From Cherax quadricarinatus (Eukaryota; Arthropoda; Malacostraca; Decapoda; Parastacidae), in the NCBI RefSeq assembly GCF_038502225.1, contig NC_091369.1, positions 12,630,502-12,694,501 of the forward strand: a DNA stretch of 64,000 bases. The letters are read 5' to 3'. Under the pieces are notes generated by a model. That model ran no database searches, was not told where the DNA came from, and saw only the letters and a program-made list of their open reading frames with translations. The number at the start of each line of letters is the position of its first letter. Position 1 is the first letter of the stretch. Positions 21,247-31,895 of the stretch are shown here, piece by piece. Made by a program: the position numbers and the translations under genes.

Positions 21247-23873
21247 TGCTGGAGCCTATCCCCGTGTTCACTAGTGGTGGAGCCTATCCCCGTGTTCAAT
21301 AGTGGTGGAGCTTACCCCCGTGTTCACTAGTGGTGGAGCCTATCCCCGTGTTCACTAGTGGAGCCTATCCGTGTCCGCTAGTAGTGGAGCCTATCCCTGT
21401 ATTCACTAGTGGTGGAGCCTATCCGTGTTCACTAGTGGTGGAGACTATCCCCGTATTCACTAGTGGTGGAGCCTATCCCTGTGTTCACTAGTGGTGGAGC
21501 CTATCCCTGTGTTCACTAGTGGTGGACCATATCCCTGTGTTCACTAGTAGTGGAGACTATCCCCGTGTTCACTAGTGGTGGAGCCTATCCCCGTGTTAAC
21601 TAGTGGTGGAGCCTATCCCCGTGTTCACTAGTGGTGGAGACTATCCCCGTGTTCACTAGTGGTGGAGACTATCCCCGTGTTCACTAGTGGTGGAGCCTAT
21701 CCCCGTGTTCACAAGTGGTGGAGCCTATTCCCGTGTTCACTAGTGGTGGAGTCTATCCCTGTGTTCACTAGTGGTGGAGCCTATCCCCGTGTTCACAAGT
21801 GGTGGAGCCTATCCCCGTGTTCACTAGTGGTTTAGCCTATCCCCGTGTTCACTAGTGATGGAGCCTATCCCCGTGTTCACTAGTGGTGGAGCCTATCCCC
21901 GTGTTCACTAGTGGTGGAGACTATCCCCGTATTCACTAGTGGTGGAGCCTATCCCCATGTTCACTAGTGATGGAGCCTATCCCCGTGTTCACTAGTGGTG
22001 GAGCCTATCCCCATGTTCACTAGTGGTGGAGCCTATCCCCGTGTTCACTAGTGATGGAGCCTATTCCCGTGTTCACTAGTGGTGGAGACTATCCCCGTAT
22101 TCACTAGTGGTGGAGCCTATCCCCATGTTCACTAGTGGTGGAGCCTATCCCCATGTTCACTAGTGGAGCCTATCCCCGTGTTCACTAGTGATGGAGCCTA
22201 TTCCCGTGTTCACTAGTGGTGGAGACTATCCCGTATTCACTAGTGGTGGAGCCTATCCCCATGTTCACTAGTGGTGGAGCCTATCCCGATGTTCACTAGT
22301 GATGGAGCCTATCCCCGTGTTCACTAGTGGTGGAGCCTATCCCCATGTTCACTAGTGGTGGAGCCTATCCCCATGTTCACTAGTGGTGGAGCCTATCCCC
22401 GTGTTCACTAGTGATGGAGCCTATTCCCGTGTTCACTAGTGGTGGAGCCTATCCCTGTGTTCACTAGTGGTGGAGCCTATCCCTGTGTTCACCAGTGGTG
22501 GAGCCTATCCCCATGTTCACTAGTGGCCCAGCATATCCCTGTGTTCACTAGTGGTGGAGACTATCCCTGTGTTCACCAATGGTGAAGCCTATCCCCTTGT
22601 TCACTAGTGGTGGAGCTTATCCCTGTGTTCACTACTGGTGGAGCCTATCCCTGTTTTCGCTAGTGATGGAGCCTATCCTTGTGTTCACCAGTGGTGAAGC
22701 CTATCCCCGTGTTCACTAGTGGTGGAGCTTATCCCTGTGTTCACTACTGGTGGAGCCTATCCCTGTGTTCGCTAGTGATGGAGCCTATCCCTGTGTTCAC
22801 TAGTGGTGGAGCCTATCCCTGTGTTCGCTAGCGGTGGAGTCTATCCCTGCGTTCACTGGTGGTGGAGTCTGTCCCTGTGTTCACTAGTGGCGGAGTCTAT
22901 CCCTGTGTTCACTAGTGGTGGAGTCTGTCCCTGTGTTCACTATTGGTGGAGTCTGTCCCTGTGTTCACTAGTGGCAGAGTCTATCCCTGTGTTCACTAGT
23001 GGTGGAGTCTGTCCCTGTGTTCACTATTGGTGGAGTCGATCCCTGTGTTCACTAGTGGTGGAGTCTGTCCCTGTGTTCACTATTGGTGGAGTCTGTCCCT
23101 GTGTTCACTAGTGGTGGAGTCAATCCCTGTGTTCACTAGTGGCGGAGTCTATCCCTGTGTTCACTATTGGTGGAGTCTATCCCTGTGTTCGCTGTTGGTG
23201 GAGTCTGTCCCTGTGTTCACTAGTGGCGGGGTCTGTGTTCACTAGTGGTGGAGTCTATCCCAGTGTTCACTAGTGGTGGAGTCTATCCCAGTGTTCACTA
23301 GTGGTGGAGTCTATCCCTGTGTTCACTAGTGGTGGAGTCTATCCCTGTGTTCACTAGTGGTGGAGTCTATCCCTGTGTTCACTAGTGGTGGAGTCTATCC
23401 CTGTGTTCACTAGTGGTGGAGCCTATCCCCGTGTTCACTAGTGGTGGAGTCTATCCCTGTGTTCACTAGTGGTGGAGTCTATCCCTGTGTTCACTAGTGG
23501 TGGAGCCTATCCCTGTGTTCACTAGTGGTGGAGCCTATCCCTTTGTTTAGTGGTGGAGCCTATCCTTCTGTTTAGTGGTGGAGCCTATCCCTGTGTTTAG
23601 TGGTGGAGCCTATCCCTGTGTTCACTAGTGGTGGAGCCTATCCCTGTGTTCACTAGTGGTGGAGCCTATCCCTGTGTTTAGTGGTGGAGCCTATCCCTGT
23701 GTTCACTAGTGGTGAAGTCTATCCCTGTGTTCACTAGTGGTGGAGCCTATCCCTGTGTTCACTAGTGGTGAAGTCTATCCCTGTGTTCACTAGTGGTGAA
23801 GTCTATCCCTGTGTTCACTAGTGGTGAAGTCTATCCCTGTGTTCACTAGTGGTGGAGCCTATCCCCGTGCTCA
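21247..23873. repeat. 28-bp minisatellite, about 94 copies
   Basis: Unit TGGTGGAGCCTATCCCCGTG plus TTCACTAG. Most units carry ACTAGT. The first half favours GCCTATCCCCGTG and the second half GTCTATCCCTGTG, so the array has regional subtypes. Some units lack the ACTAG segment (near 23545-23610). Confidence 0.97.
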
Positions 23874-24169
23874 TCATTTTCTTTTCATCATGTTTGGATG
23901 ATAGAAATATCGTGGTTTTTATGTTGGGTAAAAACGCAGCTATAACGCGGCTTCGAAGATTGTACTGCTTTGAGAGGTCAGCCGGCTTAAGGCCTCCATC
24001 ATATAACTAAAAAGTACAATGAGCCGAGGGCGCTGTATGACCCGCTAGGGCCTAAGGGTTTAGTGCCTTCCATATATATAATAATAACAATTGACTGGAT
24101 GGGTTAACATTCTGTAGTCTCCTGACCCCAGTGTTATATTCTCCTGTGTTCAACTGAATAGAGGAAGAA

Positions 24170-24450
24170 TTAGACATGTGTAACATCTGGGTATTTTTAT
24201 TTATAGACGTTTCGCCATCCAGTGGCTTTATCAGTACAGTTGAAGGACCGTAAAACTATATACAAAAGATGAGGTAAAGAGTCCCTCAGCCTTGGAGTTG
24301 GTGAAGAGCACCGTGTCTTGAAGAATCTGAAGCAGAGGCATGAAGATTGGCGCTTATATACTAGCGTCAGATGAGGGAGGTGTATCAGATGAAGACAGTG
24401 TCACTGGTAGGAGGTTCTCCAGTAGAAGTAGGTCATACCCGAGGGACGGT
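24170..24450 (-). repeat. P1 cassette with TATA box and AATAAA
   Basis: On the minus strand: GTCCCTCGGGTATGACCTAC, CTACCAGTGACACTGTCTTC, TATATAAGCG (24351-24360), ACTCCAAGGCTGAGGGACTC, TACTGATAAAGCCACTGG and TGGCGAAACGTC, then AATAAA (about 24196-24201) and a GTTACACATGTCTAATTC end. It aligns with 20.17-20.55 kb. The TATA-to-AATAAA distance is about 160 bp. Confidence 0.78.
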
Positions 24451-24544
24451 AGTAGTTAAGGTTGTGGAGATGTCCTCTGTACCGAGATTCCATGATGTTG
24501 CTGTGTCTGACAGTTGTACATGAATGGTATACAATAGCATTCAT

Positions 24545-24650
24545 GTACAACAGTTCGACTGAAGAAGCCCTGTGGTGCAGGCGAAACGTTTCAGTAATAA
24601 AGATGCCTAAGAGTGGCACATGTGTCTTGTTCATCAAGGTATGAGTATTG
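24545..24650 (+). repeat. P1 stem-loop unit
   Basis: GACTGAAGAAGCCCTGTGG, then TGCAGGCGAAACGTTTC, AATAAAGATGCC and a GGCACATGTGTCTTG end. The stem has one bulged base. It faces the 24.17-24.45-kb copy. Confidence 0.75.
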
Positions 24651-24731
24651 TGTGCCATCAGTAATCTGAAGACAGATATGTCAGGAATAATTGTCATCAT
24701 GGAGATCTGTTTAGGCTCCAAAGTTATGACA

Positions 24732-24826
24732 CAGTAACAGCCTGGTTGATCAGGTCCTGATCCACCGTGAGACCTGGTCAAGGACCGGGTCGCGGGGGCG
24801 TTGACCCCTAAACTCCTTCCAGGCAG
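24732..24826 (+). mobile_element. LINE-A 3' scrap
   Basis: CAGTAACAGCCTGGTTGATC, GGTCAAGGACCGGGTCGCGG and GGCGTTGACC in order. The tail is degraded (CTCCTTCCAGG). Confidence 0.85.
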
Positions 24827-24989
24827 CCTTTTTTTGGTGTCCAGTGGATTATATTTGTTTTATTTCAATGTCATTCTATCTTGTAAATGTTTTTCGTTGT
24901 GTTTTAATTAAGAATGTTGTGGAAGACTCGTTCTTCTTCACGCCGCCGCCTCGCTCTAACGACGGACACTTGATGTAACCATAAATCGA

Positions 24990-25238
24990 TTTTACAGGCT
25001 AAGAGCTGTTATCCAACCTCAGCTCATATCAAAACCCAGCCTTATTTGAGGTACACTACCCCACCCTCCCAGGATGCCACCCACACCAGTCGATTAACAC
25101 CCAAGTACATATTTGCTGCTAGATGAACAGGGATAGCAGGTGCAAGGAAAAACGCCGAATGTTTCAACTCATACCGGGGATCGAACCACAGACACTATGT
25201 GTGAGCTGAGTGTGCTACCATCCGAGCTACGGGACAAC
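24990..25238 (-). mobile_element. SINE-1, tRNA-headed SINE
   Basis: On the minus strand the head reads TGTCCCGTAGCTCGGATGGT (A-box region) and GTGGTTCGATCCCCGG (B-box; plus-strand 25177-25188). A body follows (GTTGAAACATTCGGCG, TGCACCTGCTATCCCTG, GGTGTGGGTGGCATCCTGG). The 3' end is ATGAGCTGAGGTTGGATAAC then AGCTCTTAGCCTGTAAAA, the same segment that occurs in the LINE-B 3' UTR. Known: SINEs often share 3' ends with the LINE that mobilises them. Not a functional tRNA gene. Confidence 0.82.
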
Positions 25239-25381
25239 TATTGTTCGTTTAATATCGAAGGAATTTAATTAACTTACGGGGGTGACTGGGATTAGTGGAG
25301 TTACTTTTTTTTTTAGGGTGAAATGAATATTGTATTGATTGAACATTCCATATTACCAAGAAATATTAGCATGACGTGGGA

Positions 25382-25705
25382 TACCTGGTTACCTGGAGGT
25401 TATTCCGGGGATCAACGCCCCCGCGGCCCGGTCCATGACCAGGCCTCCCGATGGATCAGGGCCTGATCAGCTAGGCTGTTACTGCTGGCCGCACGCAGTC
25501 CAACGTACGAGCCACAGCCCGGCTGATCCGGCACTGACTTTAGGTATCTGTCCAGCTCTCTCTTGAAGGCAGCCAGGGGTGTATTGGTAATTCCCCTAAT
25601 GCTTGATGGGAGGCTGTTGAACAGTTTTGGGCCCCGGACACTTATGGTGTTTTCCCTTAGTGTACCAATGGCGCCCCTACTTTTTATTGTGGGCATTTTG
25701 CATCG
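25382..25705 (-). mobile_element. LINE-A 3' fragment with target duplication
   Basis: A clean 324-bp 3' end with a TACCTGGTTACCTGGAGGTT tail. GTGGGATA occurs at 25376-25383 and at 25708-25715, a likely 7-8-bp target duplication. It is one of the least diverged copies. Confidence 0.92.
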
Positions 25706-25714
25706 ATGTGGGAT

Positions 25715-25824
25715 AATACACAAATAACCCGCTCATGGGAGAGAGGAGCTTACGACTTTGTAAATGGTCCAAGTCGGACCGAAACGTCGTCGTTAGTCTG
25801 CTATGTGCGGGTTATTTGTGTATT
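25715..25824. mobile_element. 110-bp element with 18-bp perfect terminal inverted repeats
   Basis: AATACACAAATAACCCGC (25715-25732) and its exact complement (25807-25824) bound a short interior with AAGTCGGACCGAAACGTCGT. A relative lies on the opposite strand near 62.0-62.1 kb. It is MITE-like by structure; no clear TA duplication is seen. Confidence 0.75.
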
Positions 25825-26110
25825 GTCCAGTCACGGTATTGTGCCTGTTTGTTCTTTATGATTTGCGATACGTTTCATCCTTTTATTTAGCGTTAGTCTC
25901 ACTGTTTTCCTGTTTTCTCCCAGTCCCTCTTAATTCTGTTTTGGTCACTTGGTGTGGGGACACACGTGGCCACGGGTTGCATGATCACGTAGATGTCTTG
26001 GATAGATACGATTGGTCATGAATATCTTGGGGGTATTGGAAGTGCATTTTCATAGGCCTAGGTACGAGGTACATAGACCGGGGGGAAGGATTGAAGTAGG
26101 TCATTAAAGA

Positions 26111-26373
26111 CACTGCAGACAAATTTGAACAACTGGGTGTCCTTGTATGTAGACGTTTTGCTAAGCAGTGGCTGTACAATACAGTACAGGATCAAAAACA
26201 AGACTGGAGAGGTTGAAGGTGAGGTAATCAGTCCCTCAGATAAGCAGCAGGTGTTCACAACCGTAGTTTTCAACCTCTTCAGTCTTTTGTTTTTGTCTCT
26301 GTATTATATTGATAAAGCCACAGGTTGGCGAAACGTCTGCATAATAAAGACACCTACTTGTTGTACACGTGTC
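26111..26373. repeat. P1 inverted pair (arms about 105 bp)
   Basis: Arms 26111-26217 and 26269-26373 are imperfect reverse complements. The right arm holds TTGATAAAGCCACAGGTTGG, CGAAACGTCTGC and AATAAAGACACC. The centre carries GAGGTAATCAGTCCCTCAGA. 25825-26110 is otherwise unique. Confidence 0.82.
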
Positions 26374-26399
26374 TAATACATCACCTTGTTTGTATTATA

Positions 26400-27760
26400 T
26401 ACCATTTGTGAAGACTTACTCAGCCGTGTAACAACTTCAGACAGTATTACCAAGGCTGGCTCCTCCTCAGGAAAATTAATGAATAGAAAAAGAAATAATT
26501 CACAAAGATAAACACTATAATTTAGTAATGCAAAGATAAAACATTGAAAAAATGAATGTGTATCCTATTTGACAGAAAAATGAAAAATGAAATAAAAATA
26601 TGACATTTGAATTCAACGCTGATATATACAGTTATACTGGGGTGTCTGGTGGAGGTTGACACAGTCTAATATAAATTGTAGCCGTTACTGATGATGTGGG
26701 GGGGGGGGGGGGGGTACAGGTGTTGGTGACAACCCAACGACTAGTTCTTCAGTCCAGATGACAGGAACGCAGGTTCTTTACCACTACAAAGATGAGGGGT
26801 AGTGTCCTGTACAATTAATCAGGTAGGTAGATTATAAGGTGACGTCCCAAGACCGTTTTCAGCCCGTCTCCTTCAACACTTCTCGTTGGTTGGCAGGTGA
26901 CCCGATCTGTTATTCCAAGCTGGAAAGAGAGACAGGTTACCCACTGCTTAAGAAATCACTCTCTATTATAAGTGTAAGATACTTAAAAAAGGTGGTGATT
27001 ATCGAAAAGTCTCATGTGGAGCTTAAAACTAAAAGGACGAAGTTTATTATTGGTCAAAAGTGAAGCTTTCAACCAGTATCCACTAGAATAGGAGCAGAGG
27101 CTTTTACTTACAGTTGTGCTGGGAGCTGTGAGTCGATTGATTACTGTTTGGCCGGAGCCCCACACGTCACCTTTCGGGGTGGGGAGAAAGGGGGGGGGGA
27201 GGGGATAGCGGGAGCTAGACTGACCCTACCTTAACAAGCAGCCGGCAGTCAAACTATCGTTACCATATACTCGCTCGCTACTCCTATATGTTGAACTTTT
27301 CCCTCACACCTTGAGCTCTCTCAGTCTCTCATAATCTCAAACTGTCTCACAAGATTCACTCAGTGCTCACCGGAGTCTCACAGAGTGCGTGAGCGTCCGT
27401 TTGTGCGCCATTCCTGTGGTATAAGAATGGCGTCGTTGAATAACTAAAGTGTACTGAAAAGTGCTCAATAATAATTCACATGAAGACCGAAACACGGAGG
27501 TTGATTGATCTGTATATTTCAATTCCCTTCTGTCACCTGTATTGCTTGTGTAGTATACTTATATATAGTTCCTAGAAGTATTTGTAAGCAGGCTCCCTGG
27601 CCAAGCCTCAAGTCATGTGACTCCCCCTCTCGTGTTGACCGCCACTCAAAGGCCTCTCTGTCTCAGAGTCCGGCAGGCGTAGCAAGTGGGCTGACGTGAA
27701 GTCTGGCCTCTTCCTGTCTTACCAAATACCAGAGGATCCCAGAAGGGAGTCGAAATATAC
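26400..27760. other. Unique AT-rich stretch, no gene supported
   Basis: Contains a poly-G run (26698-26713), another G-run near 27190, and TCTC-rich sequence at 27310-27370. Open frames are 60-74 codons with no recognisable motif. Nothing supports an exon or promoter. Confidence 0.55.
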
Positions 27761-27764
27761 AGAT

Positions 27765-28056
27765 ACCGGGAGAGGGTTTTGGGGGTCAACGCCCCCGCGG
27801 CCCGGACTGAGACCAGGCTTCAAGGTGGATCAGGGTCTGATCAACCAGGCTGTTACTGCTGGCCGCACACAGACTGACGTACGAACCATAGGTGCCTGTC
27901 CAGCGTCTTCTTGAAGACAGACAGGGGTTTGTTGTTAATTCCCCTTATATATGCTGGAAGGCAGTTGAAGGGGTTTGTTGGTAATTCCCCTTATATATGC
28001 TGGAAGGCAGTTGAACAGTCTTGGACCCCTGACACTTACTGTGTTGTCTCTCAGTC
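27765..28056 (-). mobile_element. LINE-A 3' fragment with 46-bp tandem duplication
   Basis: GGGGGTCAACGCCCCCGCGG and CAGGCTGTTACTGCTGGCCG match LINE-A. A 46-bp segment beginning GGGGTTTGTTG is duplicated in tandem near 27925-28010. The high-coordinate end runs into a palindrome. Confidence 0.85.
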
Positions 28057-28196
28057 TCTGTGTTTCTGTATGTATGTATAATGTTCGCCAAGACCGTAGT
28101 CCTGGCACGGGTCTCAATCTTGCGACCCGTGCCAGGACTACGGTCTTGGCGAACATTATACATACATAATGTTCGCCAAGACCTCTGTGTTTCTGT
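28056..28196. repeat. 45-bp-arm palindrome between 14-bp direct repeats
   Basis: Arms 28069-28113 and 28124-28168 are exact reverse complements around TCAATCTTGC. CTCTGTGTTTCTGT flanks on both sides (28056-28069 and 28183-28196). A partial third arm, AATGTTCGCCAAGACC, follows the right arm. The direct repeats look like a target duplication. Confidence 0.88.
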
Positions 28197-28334
28197 CTCT
28201 CCATGTGGGTTATTATTGAGCATGACATCATTGTCAGGTGCTGTATCTCGGTGATTAATGCGGAGGTGAAGGGAAATGAGGATATAACTGTACCTGTCTC
28301 TCTTAGTGTTATTACTGTTCTTGATAAATGAGAC

Positions 28335-28480
28335 GTTTGGGTATCTTTTATTTTGGAAACGTTTCGCTAACCAGTGCCTTCTTCAGTCCAATGCAAAGAA
28401 AGGTGGAAGATGAAAAGTTTGAGGTAATCATTCCCACAGCCTCCTGGAGTCCATGTGTTCAATCATCACCTCCCTCTCTC
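28335..28480 (-). repeat. P1 arm
   Basis: GAAACGTTTCGCTAACCAGT, CTTCTTCAGTCCAATGC and GAGGTAATCATTCCCACAGC in the usual P1 order. Confidence 0.75.
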
Positions 28481-28604
28481 GTTTCTCTTAGTACTCCCTG
28501 TGTCAATGCCTCTCTCCCTCTCCCTCTGATCTCATCTCTCTCCCTCTCCCCTCAAACATCCCCTGTTTTCTCCCCTAATAAAATAATTTCATGGTCAGAT
28601 AACT

Positions 28605-28735
28605 CAGTACACAGTATATAATGTTCCAGCTGCTCAGTACACAGTAACTATCATAATGTTCCAGCTGCTCAGTACACAGTAACTATCATAATGTTCCAGC
28701 TGCTCAGTACACAGTAACTATCATAATGTTCCAGC
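28605..28735. repeat. 35-bp tandem repeat, 3-4 copies
   Basis: ATAATGTTCCAGCTGCTCAG plus TACACAGTAACTATC. Nearly identical copies. The following 28735-29130 is CT/TG-rich with no gene. Confidence 0.9.
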
Positions 28736-29129
28736 TTGTTGGATTACTCTCTCTCTCATACCTCTCACACCCTCCTCTTCTTCATCTTCCTCCTCCTCCT
28801 CCTCTCTGTTTCCCTATCCTTTTCTTAATATATCTAATGTCTCTATGTCTGTCTATTTTTGTGTCTGCATTTGTCTGTCTGCCTGTGTGTAGGTATGCAG
28901 TTTATTTCTGCCTATCTCTGTATGTATCTGACTGTCTGTTGGAACAAATTTATGTATCTCTCCCTGTCTGTCCTTGTATTTATCTAACTGTTTCTACAGT
29001 ATGTTCAATAAAGATCGTACACAGGAGAAATAAGGTGACATTGTATCTAATTAGAAACTGGTAAAAGCAAGATATCCAAGTGAGATATAGAAAGCGATGA
29101 CTTGATAGCCATCACAATAGTGAGAACAG

Positions 29130-29275
29130 TATAGCTCGGGTGATCCAACCTCTTCCACACCGTGGCCCATTTCACCACTAAACACGTATTATCTCTACGC
29201 CTAGAGCTGGACTCGAACCTGCAAACTCTGCATCAGCGTACACAGTACTTTACCACGAAGCCAGATCCCGGATGA
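29130..29275 (-). repeat. tRNA-like SINE fragment
   Basis: On the minus strand GATCTGGCTTCGTGGTAAAG (A-box region, about 29249-29266) and GGTTCGAGTCC (B-box, 29209-29219) have pol III spacing. No closed acceptor stem was found, so a SINE head is more likely than a tRNA gene. Confidence 0.55.
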
Positions 29276-29370
29276 GTATGGGCACCTAGTTGGAGCTACG
29301 CGCCCATATTTTCCTTATGAACTTTAAGTCTATAAAGAAGAAAAAAATATATTAATAAATATTTTATATA

Positions 29371-30151
29371 CAGTGGTTCCTTGAGACATGAAAATTATTT
29401 CAAGGGTTCCACAAGGGTAAAAAAAGTTGAGAAACGCTGTGCAGCAGCTAATAAGTTGTCTGGGGTCGAGACCTTTCTTTTACAAGAGTCTCCGTGTCCC
29501 ATGTTGGTTGTGACTGTTAGAAGACACTCATCCACTGTTTCATTTCCCATTTGATTTCTGGTTTTATATTTTACTTGCTTCATGGTAGAAAACGTACATT
29601 AGCATATATATGTACTACTGAACACTGAGTGCAGCTTCAGTACAAAGACTCTCTGCTTGGGGAAGCTTTCCTTCCAGACCACCTTCCAAAAACTCTCCTG
29701 ATTTTCATTTTTCTTTGTAAGCAGCAATGAGTGAGACTGCAGTTCACAGTTTTGATAACTGTGTCTCCACATTAACTTTGATGGGATTGTTAAATAATAG
29801 GAGACTGGGTTTCAGTTTTTCTAAGTCTCTAAATCTTTTCTCAAACTCTAGATCATTTTTTTCTGACATAACATGAGAAGTCAGACTCGATATCATCTAC
29901 CATGAGTTCACGACAAAAGTAAAGTGTTCAAGATAATTCTTTCCTAAACACACACTGAATAACTGCAGCTTCTTGTGGGAAGCTTCAGTGTGTCCAACTA
30001 GTTGAGAAATATTATGTTATTTGTCTTGTAAGCTCTGATTCAGCCAGGGTGCAAAGTAAGTATCTTGCATCTGAGTTTAGTACTCCTGTGTATTGTTCAG
30101 CTGTTCATTTTGAAGAAATTAAAGGATATTTATCCAGCACTCAGCCACCTG

Positions 30152-30202
<51 letters not shown>

Positions 30203-30479
30203 ATCAAAAAGAAGCGCTAAGCCACAAGGGCTATACAGCGCTGCTCAGCCACCTGATACTTGAGTTCAGTGGTAGGTCACTGAATTCTGCATTCACTTCT
30301 TCAAGGAAGGATATGAATTTTCTGTGTCTCTGTGACTTATTACCGCCTCTGATTAAGTTCACTATTTTTTTTTTATAGAAAAAAATCAGTAACCTAATAT
30401 ATTAATGAGTGCTCGCGTGCCACAAAAAAGCAACTCGTGGGTCAATTGTAGCCGACGAACCCGTAGTTGGATCACCCTG
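29371..30479 (-). pseudogene. Decayed hAT-like transposon
   Basis: On the minus strand the segment starts CAGGGTGATCCAACTACGGG (30479) and ends AAGGAACCACTG (29371). Both ends resemble hAT termini. Translated pieces include LKPSLLLFNNPIKVNVETQ and, near 29400-29583, MKQVKYKTRNQMGNETVDEC with LLTVTTNMG. These are reminiscent of the C-terminal dimerisation region of hAT transposases of the GTF2IRD2/ZBED type. Stops and frameshifts are frequent, no transposase catalytic block is intact, and the flanking 8-mers do not match. An mSINE has inserted at 30154. The family call is from memory of the motif style and is moderately sure. Confidence 0.5.
30140..30257 (-). mobile_element. mSINE insertion with 14-bp target duplication
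   Basis: CTCAGCCACCTGAT occurs at 30140-30153 and 30244-30257. The 90-bp insert reads, on the minus strand, CAGCGCTGTATAGCCCTTGT, GGCTTAGCGCTTCTTTTTGA, then TTATAATAATAAT with an (ATA)n tail of about 45 bp. The unique part starts at nearly the same base as the 18.2-kb copy. Confidence 0.92.
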
Positions 30480-30549
30480 GATCATAGCTTAACGCATGTC
30501 TGTCTTGTGCTTGCTGGACGGAGGATTGAGCCTTGACGGTACCATCTCG

Positions 30550-31005
30550 GTATTGACACTCTAGGCTCGTCATTTGCATATTGTGTCCATGAATTCTTCC
30601 TCTCTCTTTCGCTCTTACTCCCTATTCTCCCTCTCTTCGCTCTCTTATCGAATTCACTTCCTAATCTCCCTCACTCAGTATCACCCTCCATTACATCTCC
30701 CTTTCCTTTTTCTTCCCTCCCTGCATCTCTTCCTCTCTCTTTCTCTCCCTCCCTCGCTCTTTGCCTCCTTGCCTCGTTTCCTCCTCTTCTTACCCCCTCC
30801 TCTCCTCTGGCTTCCCCTCACTCCATTTGTCCCTCCAAACAGCTGTGGTTCTTAAGAGGGATTTACAAAGATTTACACAGATTTACAGTCTCTCCTCCCC
30901 TCCTCTCTCTTCTCTATTTCTCTTGCAGTTCTCCCCTCCAGATTCATTATTTTTCCCTTCTCATCTCTCCCTTTGTCATTCTCTTCTTTGTTTCCTTACG
31001 TAGCT
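30550..31005. repeat. CT-rich low-complexity stretch
   Basis: TCTCCCTC/CTTCCTC runs without fixed period. Open frames of 80-93 codons are compositional. Confidence 0.75.
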
Positions 31006-31007
31006 CC

Positions 31008-31895
31008 TACCTACCTGGAGTGAGTTCCGGGGTACAACTCCCCTTCCCTGCGGCCCGACCTATGAATTAGGCCTCACGGTGGATCAGGGCCTGATCAACC
31101 AGGCTTTTACTATTGGCCGCACGCAATACAACATACGAACCACAGCCCAGCTGGTCAGGAAATGACTAGGGATCCGTCCAGTTCTCCCTTAAAGACAGCC
31201 AGGGGTCTTTTGGTAATCTCCGTATGTATGATGGGAGGCTGTTGAACAGTCTTGAGCCCCTGACACTTATTGTGTTTTCTATCAGTGTACTCATGGCACC
31301 CTTGATTTTCATTGGCGGGACGTTACATCGTCTGCCGAGTCTTTGGCTTTCATAGCGAGTGATTTCTGTGTACAGATTTGGAACCTGATGTAAATTACGA
31401 AGTACCTTTCTCGCCTGCACTCCAGGGGGTACAGGTAAGGGACTTCAAGCATTCCCAGTAACTGAGGTGCTTTGCTGAACTTATACATGCAATGAAGGTT
31501 TTCTGTACAATTTTGTCTGCCTTGAAAGCGGCTGTTAGTGTGTAGCAGTATTCCAGCCTAGATAGAACAAAGTGACTTAAAGAGGATCATCATTGACTTG
31601 GCATCCTTTGTTTAGGTTCTTCTCCGTCCTGTCAGTTTCCTCTCAGTTGTGATAATGACACTGTTGTGTCCCTTGATATCGAGATATTCTGACATTATAA
31701 CTCTTAAATCCTTCACATTAATTTTTTGCTCTACTGTGTTAGAATTTGTCTTAAACTCAGTTCTTACTTCCTAAGTTTTCCATAATGGTGTAGCTGGAAT
31801 TTGTCCTCATTTAACATCATGATGTTTTCTGCTGTCCACTGGAAGACTTTGTATTTGCTTGAAGATTTACAGTGTCCTCAATGGGTGATACTCAT
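31008..31895 (-). mobile_element. LINE-A, old 0.9-kb copy
   Basis: From the CTACCTACCTGGAG tail, through the coding end (GTTGAACAGTCTTGAGCCCC), the region equivalent to LESVQRSFTAR, and as far as the region just after the RT FADD motif. Many substitutions and small indels; the last 100 bp are only just recognisable. Confidence 0.85.

Noticed and set aside
27200..27760. Host gene promoter or 5' exon (TCTCAC-rich region followed by ATGGCGTCG)
   Set aside because: The ATG opens only a very short frame, no splice-consistent coding continuation is visible, and no core promoter stands out.
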